64,000 nucleotides of DNA from Candidatus Binatia bacterium (GTDB taxonomy: Bacteria; Desulfobacterota; Binatia; UBA12015), in NCBI GenBank assembly GCA_029243485.1, contig JAQWRY010000001.1:248001-312000 (forward strand), in the 5' to 3' direction. The notes beneath the pieces are model-generated. The model was not told where the DNA came from, did no database searches, and saw nothing but the letters and a program-made list of their open reading frames with translations. The position numbers were made by a program, and so were the translations under genes. This document shows positions 51,544 to 60,261 of the stretch, piece by piece (position 1 is the first letter of the stretch; each line of letters starts with the position of its first letter).

Positions 51544-52047
51544 ATGAGCGTCGAAGTCAATGGGATCGCCCACATCCAGCTCACCGTGAACGATCCGGAG
51601 CGCTGCCTGCCCTTCTGGGAGAAACTCTGCCATTTCCTCGGGATGAAGAGCCTCATCCACGGGGACGGCGTGATCTACTGCATTGGCAGTCGCACCGGGC
51701 TCCTCGTGCGCGCCGCTCCGGCGGGCAAGCGAGACCGCACCTTCGACCAGGACCGCTCGGGAGTGCACCACTTCTGCTTCCGCGCCCGGAGTCGCGACGA
51801 CGTCGACGCGATTCACCGGTTCCTGCAGGACGAGCTCGAAGCGCACATCGTGCATGCCCCCGAGGATGGACCGCAGTTCGCTCCGGGCTATTACTCGGTC
51901 CTCTTCGAGGATCCCGACGGGATCAGGGCCGAAGTGAATCACGTCCCGGGAAAGGGGCACTTCGGCGACGAGGGCCGGCTGGGTCCGGCCGGCCCCGGAC
52001 CGGCCGATCGGTTCGGAGACGACGGCGTGACCGGCTCAGACGATTAG
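51544..52047 (+). CDS. VOC-fold (glyoxalase/dioxygenase) protein
   Basis: 167 residues forming one VOC module: NGIAHIQLTVNDPERCLPFW supplies the first metal His, and GVHHFCFRARSRDDV and YYSVLFEDPDGIRAEVNHV the later His and Glu positions. Members are lyases, isomerases or extradiol dioxygenases; the length of a single module suggests a glyoxalase-like enzyme. It ends with a flexible Gly/Pro/Asp-rich tail. GGAGGAACC precedes ATG 51544. A strong hairpin follows the stop. Confidence 0.8.
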   Translation: MSVEVNGIAHIQLTVNDPERCLPFWEKLCHFLGMKSLIHGDGVIYCIGSRTGLLVRAAPAGKRDRTFDQDRSGVHHFCFRARSRDDVDAIHRFLQDELEAHIVHAPEDGPQFAPGYYSVLFEDPDGIRAEVNHVPGKGHFGDEGRLGPAGPGPADRFGDDGVTGSDD

Positions 52048-52084
52048 CCGCGCCTACACGGTCCGGGTGCACCGCACATATTGA

Positions 52085-52123
52085 CCCGAGGGCCCCGAAA
52101 GCGGGATATTCGGGGCCCTCGGG
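52085..52123. terminator. hairpin terminator after the VOC gene
   Basis: A perfect 15-base inverted repeat, arms 52085-52099 and 52109-52123, with a 9-base loop. It lies 38 bases after the VOC gene stop and 71 bases before the next start. No U-run follows, so factor-dependent or structure-only termination is possible. Confidence 0.65.
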
Positions 52124-52193
52124 GCTCCCATCCTGCCGCGACCACCACGAGCCCCCCTCGACGGACGCACGAACGAACCGCAGGAGAATGCAC

Positions 52194-53024
52194 ATGCACA
52201 ACCACAAAATTCTCTTGCCGCTGATCGCGGCGATCGCCTTCCTCGTTCCGGCTCCTGCCCTCGCTCACCAGACCTCGCTGAAGGCGGTGTTCATCGCCGT
52301 TGCGGCGAGTGCGTCGCCGGTGAAGTTCGGGCCGAAGACCGCAGTGTCGATGAACCTCAGCTCCGGCAACGGCGGCACCATCAAGCTGAAGCTGAAGAAG
52401 GTTAGCGATGCCGCCGGCGGAAAGATCACGGCGGCCGGCAACAAGCTGCGCATGGACGTCATCGTGAACGGCGCCGCGCAGACCTGGCAGATTCCCTTCG
52501 ACATCTCGAACGGCAAAGGGAAGATCAACAATCACCTGCTCGGCCTCGTGAAGCCCGACATCATTCAGATCGTCGACATGGCTCTCGAGGACTCCGGAGG
52601 CGTCGCCTTCGGCCACTTCGGGTTCACGAACGAAGCGGGCCCGAGCAAGGCGCTCGCCTCCGCGATGGTCCAGACGGAAGACGGCAGCTTCATTCGCCTC
52701 GCCGACACGCGGGACGCCGACGTCTCTCTCAAGGCGAAGCACGGGGCCGAACTGAAAGTCCGCTTCGACAAACTCCACGACACGCTGGGCAACGACATTA
52801 ATGCCGCGGGGAACCGCCTCGAAGTGAAGACCATCGTAAACGGGACGCCGAAAACCGACAACTTCAGCTTCGACATCGTGAACGACAGCGGAGAGGTGGG
52901 CTTCAGCATCCCCGGCCTGAGCGCGGGCGACAAGGTGCGGATCATAAGCGTCGAAGGGTTCGACCCCGACAACAAGCGGTTCGCCGCCCTCGGCGTGCGC
53001 ATCCAGAACCCACCGGCGCCGTAA
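52194..53024 (+). CDS. secreted protein with two tandem copies of an unrecognised domain
   Basis: 276 residues: signal peptide MHNHKILLPLIAAIAFLVPA...ALA, then two tandem halves. The first carries KKVSDAAGGKITAAGNKLRM and DVIVNG, the second DKLHDTLGNDINAAGNRLEV and KTIVNG, each followed by a beta-rich stretch ending FGHFGF or AALGVRI. I do not recognise the domain. The ATG 52194 is chosen because GGAG precedes it by 7-8 bases; ATG 52188 is too close to that site. The protein is probably periplasmic or released. Confidence 0.65.
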   Translation: MHNHKILLPLIAAIAFLVPAPALAHQTSLKAVFIAVAASASPVKFGPKTAVSMNLSSGNGGTIKLKLKKVSDAAGGKITAAGNKLRMDVIVNGAAQTWQIPFDISNGKGKINNHLLGLVKPDIIQIVDMALEDSGGVAFGHFGFTNEAGPSKALASAMVQTEDGSFIRLADTRDADVSLKAKHGAELKVRFDKLHDTLGNDINAAGNRLEVKTIVNGTPKTDNFSFDIVNDSGEVGFSIPGLSAGDKVRIISVEGFDPDNKRFAALGVRIQNPPAP

Positions 53025-53068
53025 CGCATAAACCGCCCCGCGTCCCGCAGCTCGATCGGCCCGACTCC

Positions 53069-53105
53069 GAGACGTGGGCTGAGGTGCACGATCGGGGCAC
53101 GGGAG
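53069..53105 (+). repeat. dispersed repeat family A, copy A3
   Basis: GTGCACGATCGGGGCACGGG at 53084-53103 is identical to A1, with the flanking GAGACG...GGGCTGA. It lies 12 bases before the start of the SnoaL-like gene, so it probably forms its leader, ending in the GGAG ribosome-site region. Confidence 0.65.
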
Positions 53106-53116
53106 GAGTGGAGCCG

Positions 53117-53602
53117 ATGGCAGAGTTCGCAAAGGAAGAGATCCTCGAGGCACACAACCGGTTCCTCGACGTGCGCGGACGCGTCGTCGAGGGTGAGATC
53201 GGCTGGGACGCCATGGCCGATTTCTTCACCGAGGAGGCGACCTTCGTCGACCCGGCCTGGGGGCGCGTCGACGGACGCGACAACATCCGCGCGTTCTTCA
53301 AGAAGAGTATGCAGGGACTCGACGGCTGGTCCTTCCCGCACGAGTGGGAGGTGGTCGAGGGCAATCGCCTCGTCACCGGCTGGCAGAATCGACTTCCCGG
53401 CCGGCGACCAGACGGCGGCTACTGGCAGGCCCCGGGCATGTCGCGCCTGATCTACGCCGGAGACGGCAAGTTCTCTCTCGAGCACGACCTTCTGAACATG
53501 GCCCATGTCTTCGAGGTTATGAAGGAGAGCGGCTGGAAGCCTTCGGGCCCCATGAACGCGCCGCCCAAACAGCCCGTCCGCCTATGCGCGTGGGAGCCGT
53601 GA
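53117..53602 (+). CDS. SnoaL-like / NTF2-fold protein
   Basis: 161 residues starting ATG 53117. EEILEAHNRFLDVRGRVVEG and MADFFTEEATFVDPAWGRVD are typical of SnoaL-like polyketide cyclases and ketosteroid-isomerase-fold proteins, with YAGDGKFSLEHDLLNMAHVF late in the fold. Members may be dehydratases or ligand-binding proteins in aromatic catabolism. The frame upstream is open to 53084 but this is repeat A3, so 53117 is the better start. The stop overlaps a possible GTG (53599) of the outer-membrane efflux gene. Confidence 0.75.
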   Translation: MAEFAKEEILEAHNRFLDVRGRVVEGEIGWDAMADFFTEEATFVDPAWGRVDGRDNIRAFFKKSMQGLDGWSFPHEWEVVEGNRLVTGWQNRLPGRRPDGGYWQAPGMSRLIYAGDGKFSLEHDLLNMAHVFEVMKESGWKPSGPMNAPPKQPVRLCAWEP

Positions 53603-53625
53603 GCGCCGCTAAAACTCGTGTCGAG

Positions 53626-55035
53626 ATGGACCGACGTCACAAAATCATTCGTTTTCGGCACCTGCGTCGGGCCACCGTGGTTTCTGCAGCGCTTCTCACC
53701 GGCTGTATCTCCGCGAACCCTGCGCCCGACCTTGCCCGCACGGCGGATCTCGCGAGCAATCGGACCGGCCTCGACGCGAACCTTGCTCAGATTTGGTCGG
53801 GCCCGTGGGAGGATCGATCCGGCGGATGGGACGGGCATGAAGCACTCGGCATCGACGCGGCCGTGCGCGGTGCGCTCCAGAACGACCCAGCCCTGCGCCG
53901 ACACCTTGCGCTGGTCGCCGAGCGTCGAGCCGACCTCTCGCAGGCGTCGCTCCCGCCCAACCCGATCGTCGCGATGACGTTCGGAACCGCGCTCGACGGT
54001 ATGGCGGGCGCCCCGTTCGCCGTGCAGGCGATTCAGCAACTCACGTGGCTCTGGACGATGAGCGACCGAATCGATGCGGCAGACGCTGTTCTCGACGGCG
54101 CGGTCTTTCGGGCGGCGCACCGGGTCGTCACCACGTCGGCGACCGTGCGCGTGACGTTCGCCCGCGCGATGTGCATGGAACGCCTCACGCAACTGAACGA
54201 GTCGTACGTCAAAACGACGAAGAGGACGCTCGGGAAGATCTCCGAGCTCCACGGCGACGGCGGCGCCTCCCAGGTCGACCTCGACCGGGCCCGGATGGAC
54301 GCGAGCCGCGCGTCCGCAGACTACGTCAATGCGCTGCGCATGTACCGCTCGCTGCAGCTCGAACTCCTGCGTCTGATAGGACGCCCCGAAATCTCCACGG
54401 ACTGGAAGATGGCGGGCAATCTCGCCGCGACGCTACGCTACGATCCCCCCACCGAAGAAGACATCGAGGCGCGCGCGACGACCGTCCGCCTGGATCTGGC
54501 TGCCGCCGCCCGCTTTCGCGACGCGGCCGACGCCGAAGCCAGCCTCGCCGGCTGGATGCGCTTCCCGCAGGTCAGCCTCGCCACGGGCTTCCGTCAGAAC
54601 TTCAGCCGAAGACACGGATGGATGACGGGAGGGGCGCTGTCGATCCCGATCTTCGACGCCGGCTCGGCAGCGATCGCCCGTGCCGGTGCGCGGATCGATC
54701 AGGCCGAGCTCTCGATCGCCGAACTCCGTCAGGCCGCGATCACCCAAGCGCGGCTGGCCCTGAACGAGTGGCTGCGCGCGCGCGAGCAGACGAAGCTCTA
54801 CGGGGAGACCCTGGTGGCGCCCGCAAAGCGCGTCGTCGCCTCGCTCCAGGACGCGGACGATTCGGGCGAGGCCTATGTCACGGCGCTCCTACTCGCGCAG
54901 CGACGAATGATCATGCTCGAACGCGCCCGGGTCCAGGAGATGTTGGCCGGCGCAACCGCGTGGGTGAAGCTCGAGACCGCGGTCGGTGGCTCCCTCCAGC
55001 TACCCCTGGAAGCGCCCGCCGCTCCGGCGTTCTGA
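53626..55035 (+). CDS. outer-membrane efflux factor (TolC-like lipoprotein)
   Basis: 469 residues. The lipobox is VVSAALLTGC. LVAERRADLSQASLPPNPIV and LEDPESI-free helical repeats (SQVDLDRARMDASRASADYV, LSIAELRQAAITQARLALNE) give the two duplicated TolC coiled-coil halves, and AITQARLALNEWLRAREQTK is typical of the second. The start ATG 53626 gives a good signal peptide; GTG 53599, overlapping the upstream stop as GTGA, would add nine residues and couple translation. It forms the exit duct for RND or type I systems; the orphan RND pair at 37165-41345 is a candidate partner. Confidence 0.8.
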   Translation: MDRRHKIIRFRHLRRATVVSAALLTGCISANPAPDLARTADLASNRTGLDANLAQIWSGPWEDRSGGWDGHEALGIDAAVRGALQNDPALRRHLALVAERRADLSQASLPPNPIVAMTFGTALDGMAGAPFAVQAIQQLTWLWTMSDRIDAADAVLDGAVFRAAHRVVTTSATVRVTFARAMCMERLTQLNESYVKTTKRTLGKISELHGDGGASQVDLDRARMDASRASADYVNALRMYRSLQLELLRLIGRPEISTDWKMAGNLAATLRYDPPTEEDIEARATTVRLDLAAAARFRDAADAEASLAGWMRFPQVSLATGFRQNFSRRHGWMTGGALSIPIFDAGSAAIARAGARIDQAELSIAELRQAAITQARLALNEWLRAREQTKLYGETLVAPAKRVVASLQDADDSGEAYVTALLLAQRRMIMLERARVQEMLAGATAWVKLETAVGGSLQLPLEAPAAPAF

Positions 55036-55081
55036 CACACCCTCTGGCGCTCTGCCCGTCCCGTCCGTACGAAGGAGTCCC

Positions 55082-55999
55082 ATGACGACTTCGCCGACCG
55101 AGCAGACCTGGCTCGACCAACGGGATCTGGGCGGACTCCGCCATCGCCTTCTCACATGGGAGGGCGACGGCCCGCTCGTGCTGCTCGTACACGCCGCGAG
55201 CCTTTGCGCCGGCGCCTGGGCCCCGGTCGTATCGCGACTCTCTCCGGGCATGCAGGTCGTCGCGGTCGACCAGCGCGGCCACGGCGACACCGACGCGCCG
55301 GCCGGCTCCGAGGCCTACTCCTGGGAGCTGTTCGGCAACGACTTTGTGAGCATCGTCGAGTCCGTGACCAAGCGCTACGGGCGAGCTCCCGACCTCTGCG
55401 TGACCCACTCGTTCGCCGGCGACTGTGCCTTGGTCGGCCTGGCGAAGCGATCCGTGCCAATCGGCAAGATGATCCTGCTCGATCCGGTGCTCGCCGACGC
55501 CGAGGGCGCGACGGTAGGCGCCGAGCGACTCGCCAAAGGCACGATGCGTCTCGGCGAGCGGGAAGCAGGGGGCTTCAACTCCGCGGACGCGGTCGGCGAA
55601 GGTCTCGAACGCATCCTGCGTGCTCAGCTGGAGCGCGAAGGCCTCGACGCGGACGCCAAAGCGGCGTTCGCCGAGTTTGGAAGCGCCCCCGACGCCTCGG
55701 GGCGATATCGGCTGAAGTGCCGCCGCGAGAACGAGGCGGAGGTGTATCGAAACCGTCTCGCGATCGCGGACTACCTCGCAGACAAATTGGTCGATGCCGA
55801 CGTCCAACTCGTCTTCTCGAGCCGCCGGCGCGCGAAGCCCGAGGACCAAGCCGCCGCTTACGCGCGCGACTGGGACGTCGCGCAGCGCGTCGTGAGCCGG
55901 TGCCGCGCGGGCGACGTTCACCGACTCGACACCGTCGGCCATTTCCTCGTCCTCGAGGCCCCCGACCTCGTCGCCGAGACGATCCGCGGGCTCGCCTGA
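55082..55999 (+). CDS. alpha/beta hydrolase
   Basis: 305 residues. VLLVHAASLCAGAWAPVVSR supplies the oxyanion turn; the nucleophile elbow is THSFAGDC (variant of GxSxG); the acid is probably in VVAVDQRGHGDTDAP; and DTVGHFLVLEAPDLV holds the catalytic His. The second segment SRRRAKPEDQAAAYA is a lid. It may be an ester or meta-cleavage product hydrolase. The TGA overlaps the ATG of the next gene by one base (TGATG), so the two are translated together. Confidence 0.85.
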   Translation: MTTSPTEQTWLDQRDLGGLRHRLLTWEGDGPLVLLVHAASLCAGAWAPVVSRLSPGMQVVAVDQRGHGDTDAPAGSEAYSWELFGNDFVSIVESVTKRYGRAPDLCVTHSFAGDCALVGLAKRSVPIGKMILLDPVLADAEGATVGAERLAKGTMRLGEREAGGFNSADAVGEGLERILRAQLEREGLDADAKAAFAEFGSAPDASGRYRLKCRRENEAEVYRNRLAIADYLADKLVDADVQLVFSSRRRAKPEDQAAAYARDWDVAQRVVSRCRAGDVHRLDTVGHFLVLEAPDLVAETIRGLA

Positions 56000-56787
56000 T
56001 GGCACCGTTCCGGGACCCACCCGCCGAGACCTTCGAAGCAATCGCCAACTTCCGGGATCTCGGGGGACACCAGACCACAACCGGCCGACGGCTGCGGCGC
56101 GGAGTCCTCTTCCGTAGCGGCCACCTCGGTCGCGCGACCGACGACGATGTGGCCGAACTGCAGCGACTCGGGATCCGCCGCGTCTTCGACTTCCGCACAC
56201 AGGCGGACATCGCCGCCGACGGCGCCGACCGCCTTCCCAACGGCACGCAGCACGTACAGCTCCCGATGCCCGATCCCGCCGCCGGCGAGGACATCCGGAC
56301 CCTCATCGCGAAGAACGCCACGGACGGCCTCGAAGAGATCTTCGGAAACGGCAGAGCGGAGAAGCTGATGACCCGCGGCGCCGCGCACATCGTACGTCAT
56401 CGCCCCGAGCCCTACACCCGGTTCATGCACGGGCTCTGCGAGGCCGACGCCCTTCCCGCGCTCTTCCATTGCTCCGCCGGGAAGGACCGCGCCGGTTGGG
56501 CCGCCTCGGTGGTCCTCCTGGCCGTCGACGTCCCTGACGACGAGGTGATCGAGCAGTACCTCCTGAGCAATCTCGCCGCCGAGCGGCTTCGTCAGAACCT
56601 GACCGAGCGCGACGCGCGAACCTGGGGCGGCGTCCTGCAGCCCCTTCTCGAAGTTCGGCCCGAATACATCGAAGCCTCGTTCGAAGCGATGCGCGAGCGC
56701 TGGGGCGACTTCGACAGCTACCTCCGCGACGGCCTCGGCGTGAGCGAGGCCCAGCGCGACCAGCTCCGGGCGAAGCTTCTGGAGTAG
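55999..56787 (+). CDS. protein-tyrosine-phosphatase-fold enzyme (Siw14/TpbA-like)
   Basis: 262 residues. ALFHCSAGKDRAGWAASVVL is the HCx5R loop, with RGVLFRSGHLGRATDDDV (family motif) and RVFDFRTQADIAADG near the N-terminus and FDSYLRDGLGVSEAQRDQL at the C-terminus, which match DUF442/Y_phosphatase3 (tyrosine/serine phosphatase, IphP-like). It may act on a phosphoprotein or an inositol/phospholipid. ATG 55999 overlaps the preceding stop. Confidence 0.88.
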   Translation: MAPFRDPPAETFEAIANFRDLGGHQTTTGRRLRRGVLFRSGHLGRATDDDVAELQRLGIRRVFDFRTQADIAADGADRLPNGTQHVQLPMPDPAAGEDIRTLIAKNATDGLEEIFGNGRAEKLMTRGAAHIVRHRPEPYTRFMHGLCEADALPALFHCSAGKDRAGWAASVVLLAVDVPDDEVIEQYLLSNLAAERLRQNLTERDARTWGGVLQPLLEVRPEYIEASFEAMRERWGDFDSYLRDGLGVSEAQRDQLRAKLLE

Positions 56788-56838
56788 CCGGAATCCGGTT
56801 TGCGTGGGGCGCGTCTTCGCGCCAGGGTCTGCGCAGCC

Positions 56839-57872
56839 ATGGACGTACGCATCACCCACCTCCCCACGATCGAGATCCGCTTTCCGACGTCCGACTTCCT
56901 CGACGGGTCGGATGCCATGAATCCAGACCCCGACTACTCCGCTGCGTACGTCGTCGTCGAAGTCTGGAAGTACGCTCCGACCTTTCTCCCGAAGCGCAGG
57001 TCGAACTCGTCGACTTTCGGCACATCTCGGACGCAATCACGCCGCAGGAGGCGCTCGAGCGTCTCCGTGCGCTTGCGGACACCCGCTCCGAGCGCGAGAC
57101 CGAGATCCTCGCGAACGGATACCCCGCTTACATCACGTCGGCGGGCTGGCTCGGCTACGACGACGACAAGATTCGAAGGCTTTGCCGCGAATCGCTGGCG
57201 GCCGGCTGGACGAGTTTCAAGATGAAGGTCGGCCAGGATGTCGAGGACGACCTGCGACGCGGCCGAATCGTGCGTGAAGAGATCGGCCCCGATCGGGATC
57301 TGATGGTCGACGCCAACCAGGTCTGGGACGTCGGCGAAGCGATGGATGACATGGCGGCACTAGCCGAACTCGACTTGCTCTGGATCGAGGAACCAACGAG
57401 CCCCGACGACATCCTCGGACACGCACGCATCCGTCGCGAGATCCACCCGGTTGGGGTGGCAACCGGTGAACACTGCCATAACCGCGTCATGTGGAAGCAG
57501 TTCTTCGAAGCTGACGCGATCGACTACGCGCAGATCGACGGCTGCCGACTCGCCAGATTGAACGAAGTCTTCGCCGTGTTGCTGATGGCCGCGAAGTACG
57601 GCGTCCCGGTTTGTCCCCACGCCGGCGGCGTCGGGCTCTGCGAGTACGTGCAACATTTCTCGATCCTCGACTACATCTGCGTGAGCGAGAGGCTCGAGGG
57701 CCGGATGACCGAGTACGCCGAGCATCTACACAAGCACTTCGTGCACCCCGCCGTCGTCCGCGACGGCCGCTACCGCGCGCCGGAGGCGCCGGGGTTCAAC
57801 GTGAAGATCCGAGGGGACAGCGCGACACGCTACGCGTTCCCGAATGGGACGGCGTGGAAAGACCGTCCTTGA
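56839..57872 (+). pseudogene. L-fuconate dehydratase broken by an internal deletion and a frameshift
   Basis: The N-terminus ([29 protein letters not shown]) belongs to enolase-superfamily fuconate dehydratases. It is joined directly to VWKY..., then a single-base loss near 56974-56976 shifts to [20 protein letters not shown]. From there the frame is continuous: [26 protein letters not shown] (catalytic Lys), LMVDANQVWD (metal Asp), LLWIEEPTSP (Glu), YGVPVCPHAGG (His), CEYVQHFSILDYICV, and the tail. About 70-80 residues after YVVVE are missing. In active enzymes the reaction dehydrates L-fuconate to 2-keto-3-deoxy-L-fuconate. Confidence 0.8.
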
Positions 57873-60202
57873 CGCAGCCCTCCTTGAACACCCCGAGCCG
57901 ATCGCTTCGCGCGGCGCCGTGGCTGCTCATCGCCCTCATCGTCGCCGCCTACGCGCCGACGTGGGACGCCGAGTTCGTGGTCTGGGACGACGACGATCAC
58001 ATCTACGAGAACCGGCACATCCTCGCCGAGGACGGCTACTGGGAAGCGTGGAAGGATTGGCGCGACCCCGCCTTCTACCCGATCACGTTCACGAGCTGGT
58101 ACGTCGAGTGGCGCGTCGCCGATGGAGACCCCTGGCTCTTTCACGTGAACAACGTCGTCTTGCACGCGACGAACGCGATCCTTCTCGGATTGCTGCTCCG
58201 CGCCCTCGGACTCGGCTACGGCCTCGCGTGGACCATCGCCGGCGTCTGGGCGCTCCATCCTCAACAAGCGGCCAGCGTCGCCTGGCTGACCGAGCGGAAG
58301 AATCTGCTCTACGCGCTGTTCTATCTCGCGGCGATGCTGGCCTACGCGAGTTCCGTGACGCGGGAAGCCGGGGCCGCCACGCGCGGCTGGATCCTTTCTC
58401 TCGTTCTGGCGCTCGCCGCGCTGCTCAGCAAGGCCACCGCCGTCACTCTGCCAATCGCCATCGCACTCACCCACTGGGTCCGCGGCGCGAAATTCGACCG
58501 ACGGGCTCTCGTGCGCATCGGTGCGTTCTTCGCACTCTCGATCGTGGTCGGACTGGTCCACGTTTCTCGAGAGGAAGTGACCCCTCTCCTGCCCTTCAGC
58601 ACGCGGATGCTCGTCGCGGCACGCGCCGCCTGGTTCTACGTCGGCAAGTTCTTGTGGCCAACCGAGCTCGTGGCGGTCTATCCGAGATGGGCACTCGAGT
58701 CCGCACCGATCTGGGGCGGCGTATCCTTCGCCGCGCTCGGAGCGGCCGCGGCGATCGGACTCTGGCAGGCCCGACAAATTCCCGAGATCGCTTGGCTCGG
58801 TGTCGGAATGTACGCCGCCAACATTGCTCTCGTCATAGGCGTCGTCTGGTTTCCGTTCATGGGCTACTCGTTCGTGTCGGACCACCTCCTGTACGTGGCG
58901 GCCGCGGGACTCGCGCTGGTCTTCGGCCTCGTCGCGAATGCACTCCTCACTGCGGTCCGTGCCGGCGACGCCGTTCGAGTCACCATCGGGGGCGCGCTCT
59001 GGCTCTTCCTGGCCTTCCTCACCTGGCAGCAAACCGGGCTGTGGGAGAACACCGAGGCGCTGTGGACGCGGACCCTGGCCCTGAACCCGGAAAGTCGGCT
59101 CGCCCACAAAAACCTCGGCGTCTTCCTCATGGAGTCGGGACGGCCCGACGAGGCGCACGCCCACTTCGAGGCCACGCTCGCGCTCGAACCGAACGACGTC
59201 GAGGCGCTCCTCAACATGGGCGTCCTCGCCTCCGATCGCGGGGATTGGAACACCGCGATCCGCTACTACACCCGCACGATCGAGCGCGGCGCGTATCTGG
59301 CCATGGCGTTCAACAACCTCGGGATCGCCGCAACGCGCACCGGCAAGATCGACGCTGCGATCGGCTTCTACGAGCAATCCCTCGAGCACGACTCGGGCGA
59401 TCCGCGGACGTGGATGAACCTCGGCGCGGCCCGGGCCGCGGCGGGAGACCTCGACGGCGCGATCGAGGACTACGAAACCGCGCTTCGCATGAACCCGAGG
59501 GGCGCGAAGGCGCACTACAACCTCGCAGTCGCACTCTACACGCGGAACCAACCCGAAGCGGCCGCGGAGCACTACGAACACGTCCTGGCGGTCGAACCGG
59601 CCGACGTCGACGCGCTTTACAACCTGGGCGTCATCCGGATGGACCTCAGGCAAACCGCCGAAGCCATAGCACGGTTCCGCGAGGTGCTCGCGGTGGACGC
59701 CACCCACCCCGAGGCCGCGCATAACCTTGGCGTGGTATTGCTCAACAGCGGCGACTCCGTCGCTGCCGAGGAGGCCTTCACCCGCGCCTACACCCTCGCC
59801 CCGGGCGACCCCGATACCGCTCGCATGCTGGCGATGATCCGGCAACGACGCGACGACGCGGGCGGCGCGATCGCAGTCCTCGAAGAAGCACTGGCTCGAG
59901 ACCGCGAGCAGCCCCTACTCGCGAACCAGCTCGCGTGGCTGCGCGCGACGAGCGCGGATCCACAATGGCGCAACCCGCAGGAGGCCATCGCCTGGGCCAA
60001 GATCGGCGTCCTGGGCGGCGGCGGACACCCCTCCTATCTGGACACCTTGGCCGCGGCCCTCGCCGCCGCCGGCCGGTTCAGCGACGCAGAGGCCATGACT
60101 CGCGCGGCGATCGCGCGAACGCCGGAGCGCACACCCGCTGCCGTCGAACGCGAGCGGCGGCGCGCTCTCTACGCGATGGAGAAACCCTTCGCCGCTCAGT
60201 GA
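57869..60202 (+). CDS. polytopic membrane protein with C-terminal TPR array (TMTC/DUF1736-like)
   Basis: 777 residues. The first ~430 residues contain about 10-12 membrane helices with LWDDDDHIYENRHIL-type sequence (VVWDDDDHIYENRHILAE), as in TMTC-type glycosyltransferases, and FHVNNVVLHATNAILLGLLL. Nine or so TPR motifs follow, for example AHKNLGVFLMESGRPDEAHA, AFNNLGIAATRTGKIDAAIG, and AHYNLAVALYTRNQPEAAAE. It may transfer a sugar to exported proteins. The start is TTG 57869, overlapping the stop of the broken fuconate dehydratase (TTGA). There is no better ATG near the first helix. Confidence 0.75.
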   Translation: MTQPSLNTPSRSLRAAPWLLIALIVAAYAPTWDAEFVVWDDDDHIYENRHILAEDGYWEAWKDWRDPAFYPITFTSWYVEWRVADGDPWLFHVNNVVLHATNAILLGLLLRALGLGYGLAWTIAGVWALHPQQAASVAWLTERKNLLYALFYLAAMLAYASSVTREAGAATRGWILSLVLALAALLSKATAVTLPIAIALTHWVRGAKFDRRALVRIGAFFALSIVVGLVHVSREEVTPLLPFSTRMLVAARAAWFYVGKFLWPTELVAVYPRWALESAPIWGGVSFAALGAAAAIGLWQARQIPEIAWLGVGMYAANIALVIGVVWFPFMGYSFVSDHLLYVAAAGLALVFGLVANALLTAVRAGDAVRVTIGGALWLFLAFLTWQQTGLWENTEALWTRTLALNPESRLAHKNLGVFLMESGRPDEAHAHFEATLALEPNDVEALLNMGVLASDRGDWNTAIRYYTRTIERGAYLAMAFNNLGIAATRTGKIDAAIGFYEQSLEHDSGDPRTWMNLGAARAAAGDLDGAIEDYETALRMNPRGAKAHYNLAVALYTRNQPEAAAEHYEHVLAVEPADVDALYNLGVIRMDLRQTAEAIARFREVLAVDATHPEAAHNLGVVLLNSGDSVAAEEAFTRAYTLAPGDPDTARMLAMIRQRRDDAGGAIAVLEEALARDREQPLLANQLAWLRATSADPQWRNPQEAIAWAKIGVLGGGGHPSYLDTLAAALAAAGRFSDAEAMTRAAIARTPERTPAAVERERRRALYAMEKPFAAQ

Positions 60203-60261
60203 TCCGTGAAGCGTTCGGGGACGGCTGGCTACGAGGGCGGTCGGTCGGCTAGCCTCTGGCT

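Noticed and set aside
53084-53116. GTG 53084 as start of the SnoaL-like gene
   Set aside because: The extra residues come from repeat A3; ATG 53117 starts the family domain and has a ribosome-site-like GGAGTGGAG just before it.
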